DNA of 24,567 nt from an uncultured Gemmataceae bacterium (GTDB taxonomy: Bacteria; Planctomycetota; Planctomycetia; Gemmatales; Gemmataceae). Below the pieces are notes generated by a model. The model saw nothing but the letters and a program-made list of their open reading frames with translations, was not told where the DNA came from and did no database searches. The translations under genes and the position numbers were made by a program. Shown piece by piece: positions 21,969-24,567 of the stretch; positions within the stretch are counted from its first letter, which is position 1; every line of letters begins with the position of its first letter. The stretch spans positions 1-24,567 of the forward strand of contig CAKZUU010000078.1 of the NCBI GenBank assembly GCA_937922175.1, given 5' to 3'.

Positions 21969-24269
21969 TTACTCTTGGATGCGTTGGTGAATCTCGTCGA
22001 AGCGAGGAGCCACCTTGCGGAAGGCTTGTAAGAGGCGCGGGTCGTATTTACCGTCCGAGGCATCCAAGAGAACCTGACAGGCCGCGGCATGGGGCAGGGC
22101 AGGTTGAGAACCACGCCGGTTTCGCAATGATTCGTAGTTGTCGATGATAGCAAACAGCCGCGCTTCCAGCGGGATGGCGTCGCCTTCGAGGCGATCGGGA
22201 AAGCCTTTCCCGTGGAACTGCTCGTGGTGACTGCGAGCCAAGCGAATCGCCGGTTGCAGAAATTCGCCGAACGCACCCATCGATTCGGCGATCCGTTGCA
22301 ACAGTTCGGCACCGACGGTGGTGTGCGATTGAAAGATGATTCGTTCTTCGGATTCCCACGTGCCGACCTTGTGGACAATGTGATCGGGCAACAGGGTCAA
22401 ACCGATGTCGGCGAGCGGGGAGAATTGCTCAAAATCCGCGATGAACTGGGCGTTGATCTGTCCGGCGAAGTCCGGAAGGCCGGCAGCTTCCTCCGCTAAG
22501 ACCCGCCCATATTGGCGGAGACGAGTGATCTCGACCGGCGGCCGATTCAATCGTGCCGACACGATCGACACCAGCCCGTGGCAAAAGGCCGCCCGCGCTT
22601 GTCGCCCTTCGTTGGCACGTGCCTCCAGCGTACGATCCAAATCAAGGGTCAGCGTGCGCACGTGATGGCTGAGCGATTCGGCACGCTTCGCGAGATCATG
22701 TTGCAAAGTCGCCAGACGCAACCGCGCCCGCAAGAGGATCGCACCAAATGGTTTGGCCACGAAATCATCCGCGCCCGAGGCAAGCATCTTGTTGACGTCG
22801 TCCGGACCAGAGAAGCCGGACATGATGATGAACCGAGGTCGGTTCGATCCCGCTGCCTGACGCAGGTCAGCGAGTAACTCGATGCCCGAGCGGTCCGGTA
22901 ACACGAGATCGAGAAGGACCAGGTCGAACCTTTGGCGGGGAAAGAGTGCCAGCGCCTCAGCCGCAGTACTCGCCGTCACGCAATCCAATTCCGGGGCGAG
23001 CACGGCACGACAATATTCGAGAATGTTGGGATCATCATCCACGATCAACAACTGGCGACGTCCGCCCATTTTCGATTCCGACTCGGACAACGCCCAGATG
23101 GCATCACTCAGACCGTTCGCCTCGGACGGAACGGCTCGCTCCGTGCGGAGGAAGGGGACCAAGGCTCGCATCACCTCCTGGGGCGTCTGATATCGGTCCT
23201 CCGGTCGCACCGCCATCATGCGGGTGATGACGGCGTCGAGCTCGGTGGGTAACTCGGGCCGGCGAGCTCGAACGGATGGTGGGGCATCACGCAGCCGTCG
23301 GGCAATTTGTTGCGAGTAAGTGCTCTGCGAGGGGAAAGGGACCTTCCCGGTGAGACACCAGTAGAGCGTGGCACCCAGCGCGTAAATGTCGGCGCGGATG
23401 TCTACCGAGCTGGGATCCTGAGCCTGCTCGGGACTCATGTAGTCAATCGTGCCCAGCACACACCCCGGTTCGGTGATCTGGTTACCGAACTCACGAGCCA
23501 GGCCGAAGTCCAGCAGTTTCGCCTGACGAAATTCGTTGACGAGGATGTTGCTGGGTTTGATGTCGCGGTGGACGAGATTGCGGTGGTGTGCTTCGGCCAA
23601 GGCCGATGCCACCTGATGAATCAAGTCGCAAGCCAAGGCGGGATCCATGGGTCCATCCCGCGAAACGAGATCTTCCAGGTCGCGTCCCTGCACGAACTCC
23701 ATCACCAAGTAATGGAGGACGGGCAGGTTCGGCTCCGCAGGAAAGACCTGTCCGGCATCGGTGGCCGCCACGATGTTTGGATGCTGCAAGGCGGCGACCG
23801 TTCGCATTTCGGCCAAGAACCGCCGCAACATCCGAGCGTCTTGTTCGCGCGACAGGGGCAGGACCTTTAGCGCCACGATCCGACGCAGCAGCGTGTGTTC
23901 GGCCTTGAACACGATCCCCATGCCACCGGCTCCGACGCGATCGAGAATCCGGTAATTGCCGAGCACCAACCCGTACACCGTCCCTGCCTTGATGCGACCG
24001 GCCTGGTACTCCGTCAGTAAACCATGCTTGACGAGTCGGTCGATCAATTCGTTCTGGTCCAACGCGGACAGGATCCATTCCTGACGGTCAAGGTCCAGAC
24101 TGTGCCAATCGTCGGACAACAAAAGCGAGCAGGAGATCAATTCCTCGATCAATTGATGGAAGATCGCTCGATCTTCGAAGGCCACCGTGGCTTGAGGGTA
24201 AGCTTCGTGATTGCGCAAGGGGATGTGCGATTGGCCAAGCCGCGACGGAAAGAAGCGTTGCTGCGTCAT
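21969..24269 (-). CDS. Ser/Thr protein kinase - response regulator receiver - degenerate HD-GYP hybrid
   Basis: 766 residues from ATG 24269. An N-terminal helical module (about 35-100) precedes the kinase (about 107-370): GAGGMG (113-118), VALK (K135), E154, HRDIKPSN (D236, K238, N241) and DFG (254-256), all active-type. A receiver domain (about 405-515) has the acidic VDDD pocket, phospho-acceptor D454, S484 and K506. The last part (about 560-715) aligns with HD-GYP: 'LPDHIVHKVG', 'SHTTVGAELL', 'ARSHHEQFHGKGFPDRLEGDAIPLEARLFAIID', but the HD dyad reads A620-D621, the first motif His is absent, and GYP is GFP. Phosphodiesterase activity is therefore doubtful. The frame is open to TTG 24428, but that extension is not family-like. 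There is no transmembrane segment, so it is cytosolic. ATG 24269 overlaps the stop of a small upstream frame and lacks its own clear ribosome site. Confidence 0.9.
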   Translation of the reverse strand: MTQQRFFPSRLGQSHIPLRNHEAYPQATVAFEDRAIFHQLIEELISCSLLLSDDWHSLDLDRQEWILSALDQNELIDRLVKHGLLTEYQAGRIKAGTVYGLVLGNYRILDRVGAGGMGIVFKAEHTLLRRIVALKVLPLSREQDARMLRRFLAEMRTVAALQHPNIVAATDAGQVFPAEPNLPVLHYLVMEFVQGRDLEDLVSRDGPMDPALACDLIHQVASALAEAHHRNLVHRDIKPSNILVNEFRQAKLLDFGLAREFGNQITEPGCVLGTIDYMSPEQAQDPSSVDIRADIYALGATLYWCLTGKVPFPSQSTYSQQIARRLRDAPPSVRARRPELPTELDAVITRMMAVRPEDRYQTPQEVMRALVPFLRTERAVPSEANGLSDAIWALSESESKMGGRRQLLIVDDDPNILEYCRAVLAPELDCVTASTAAEALALFPRQRFDLVLLDLVLPDRSGIELLADLRQAAGSNRPRFIIMSGFSGPDDVNKMLASGADDFVAKPFGAILLRARLRLATLQHDLAKRAESLSHHVRTLTLDLDRTLEARANEGRQARAAFCHGLVSIVSARLNRPPVEITRLRQYGRVLAEEAAGLPDFAGQINAQFIADFEQFSPLADIGLTLLPDHIVHKVGTWESEERIIFQSHTTVGAELLQRIAESMGAFGEFLQPAIRLARSHHEQFHGKGFPDRLEGDAIPLEARLFAIIDNYESLRNRRGSQPALPHAAACQVLLDASDGKYDPRLLQAFRKVAPRFDEIHQRIQE

Positions 24270-24418
24270 AAGGGGCCGCTTTTGCCCGAGTTCGAGACCA
24301 TCCCTGCCCCCGAAACGGGTGCTTGCACATCTTGTGTCCAATTCTTTGCAACTATGCGTCGAGCACGGAGCAAATGCAAGCCGATGATGAGCGCTCGCTC
24401 TTCCCCTTCTTTTCTCAT
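24266..24418 (-). CDS. Possible 50-residue leader ORF coupled to the kinase
   Basis: A frame of 50 codons starts at ATG 24418, directly after GGGGAGGG, and ends with a TGA that overlaps the kinase ATG (ATGA at 24266-24269). The product is a basic peptide without a recognisable domain. The purine-rich site is closer to the ATG than is ideal. Chance open frames of this length are common, so this is tentative. Its interest is that the kinase lacks its own obvious ribosome site. Confidence 0.2.
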   Translation of the reverse strand: MRKEGEERALIIGLHLLRARRIVAKNWTQDVQAPVSGAGMVSNSGKSGPL

Positions 24419-24460
24419 CCCTCCCCAAAATCCGGAACGTCGATCACAATCTATTGGTAT

Positions 24461-24567
24461 TTAACGCTTTCCGATCAGATCCCTGATCGACACCGGCGGA
24501 CGACCTCCGATTTTCTGTTCTCGCACATGTTGGTGGCATTTGATGCAGACGAGTGTCATATCGACGT
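24461..24567 (-). CDS. 3' end of an unknown gene with a CxxCH motif
   Basis: The minus-strand frame is open to the window edge and ends in TAA at 24461-24463. The visible tail contains C-I-K-C-H (a CxxCH arrangement) near its start, then a basic stretch and the ending 'VSIRDLIGKR'. CxxCH may be a haem c site or half of a zinc-binding ribbon; too little is visible to choose. A Met at 24559 could even be the start of a 32-residue protein. It lies 191 bases upstream of the kinase ATG on the same strand. Confidence 0.4.
   Translation of the reverse strand, partial: VDMTLVCIKCHQHVREQKIGGRPPVSIRDLIGKR

Noticed and set aside
24472..24489. Inverted repeat CGATCAG/CTGATCG with a 4-base loop
   Set aside because: It falls inside the partial minus-strand coding tail, has no following T-run, and a 7-bp stem is easily found by chance.
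1..24567. tRNA, rRNA, insertion sequence, phage or defence genes
   Set aside because: I searched by eye for these and found no cloverleaf, transposase, integrase or terminal repeat; the window looks like ordinary chromosome.

Overview
The window reads as chromosomal DNA of a GC-rich member of the Planctomycetota, most like the Gemmatales/Isosphaerales side. The evidence is protein content. There is a DUF1501 protein and a DUF3500 protein, both with twin-arginine leaders. There is a secreted PQQ-type propeller whose mature end starts WPRFRGPNGTG, an NPCBM-domain protein, a very long sortilin-like Asp-box propeller, and a Ser/Thr kinase with the short planctomycetal N-terminal module before its catalytic domain. 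No 16S rRNA or other taxonomic marker is present, so the assignment is an inference. I saw no mobile element, CRISPR array, tRNA or rRNA.

Layout. (1) 1-4586, plus strand: the 3' end of a SUFU-like protein, a MOFRL-type glycerate 2-kinase, a 594-bp gap, a class III aminotransferase, and a membrane-anchored thioredoxin-fold protein. The gap holds a chain of potential stem-loops ending in a textbook intrinsic terminator. (2) 4593-6727, minus strand: a PQQ-like propeller protein translationally coupled (ATGA overlap) to a creatininase-family amidohydrolase. (3) 6853-11230, plus strand, from a divergent promoter region: an enolase-superfamily sugar-acid dehydratase-like enzyme, an NPCBM protein, a DUF3500 protein and an RNase Z-like metallo-beta-lactamase, tightly spaced or overlapping. 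(4) 11600-13906, plus strand, behind a good sigma70-like promoter and a leader of about 280 nt: an FtsX/DevC-type ABC permease and its HlyD/DevB-type adaptor, with no ATPase in the window. (5) 13949-14464, minus strand: a small lipoprotein. (6) 14609-21790, plus strand: a gamma-glutamyltransferase, a sortilin-like propeller with two PDZ domains inserted in it, and a DUF1501 protein. The last two each have their own predicted promoter. (7) 21969-24567, minus strand: a kinase/receiver/degenerate HD-GYP hybrid and the 3' end of an upstream gene.

How the genes may work together. The dehydratase-like enzyme and glycerate 2-kinase would fit the ends of an aldarate/sugar-acid route, but the aldolase and tartronate semialdehyde reductase are not here. 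Most other products are predicted to be exported, lipid-anchored or membrane-bound, which suits the large planctomycete envelope. The most unusual protein is the kinase hybrid: its HD-GYP-like domain has lost the histidine of the HD dyad, so it is probably a signalling or scaffold module and not an active phosphodiesterase. The most interesting non-coding stretch is 1890-2212. I did not find a clearly recognisable, wholly new multi-gene system.
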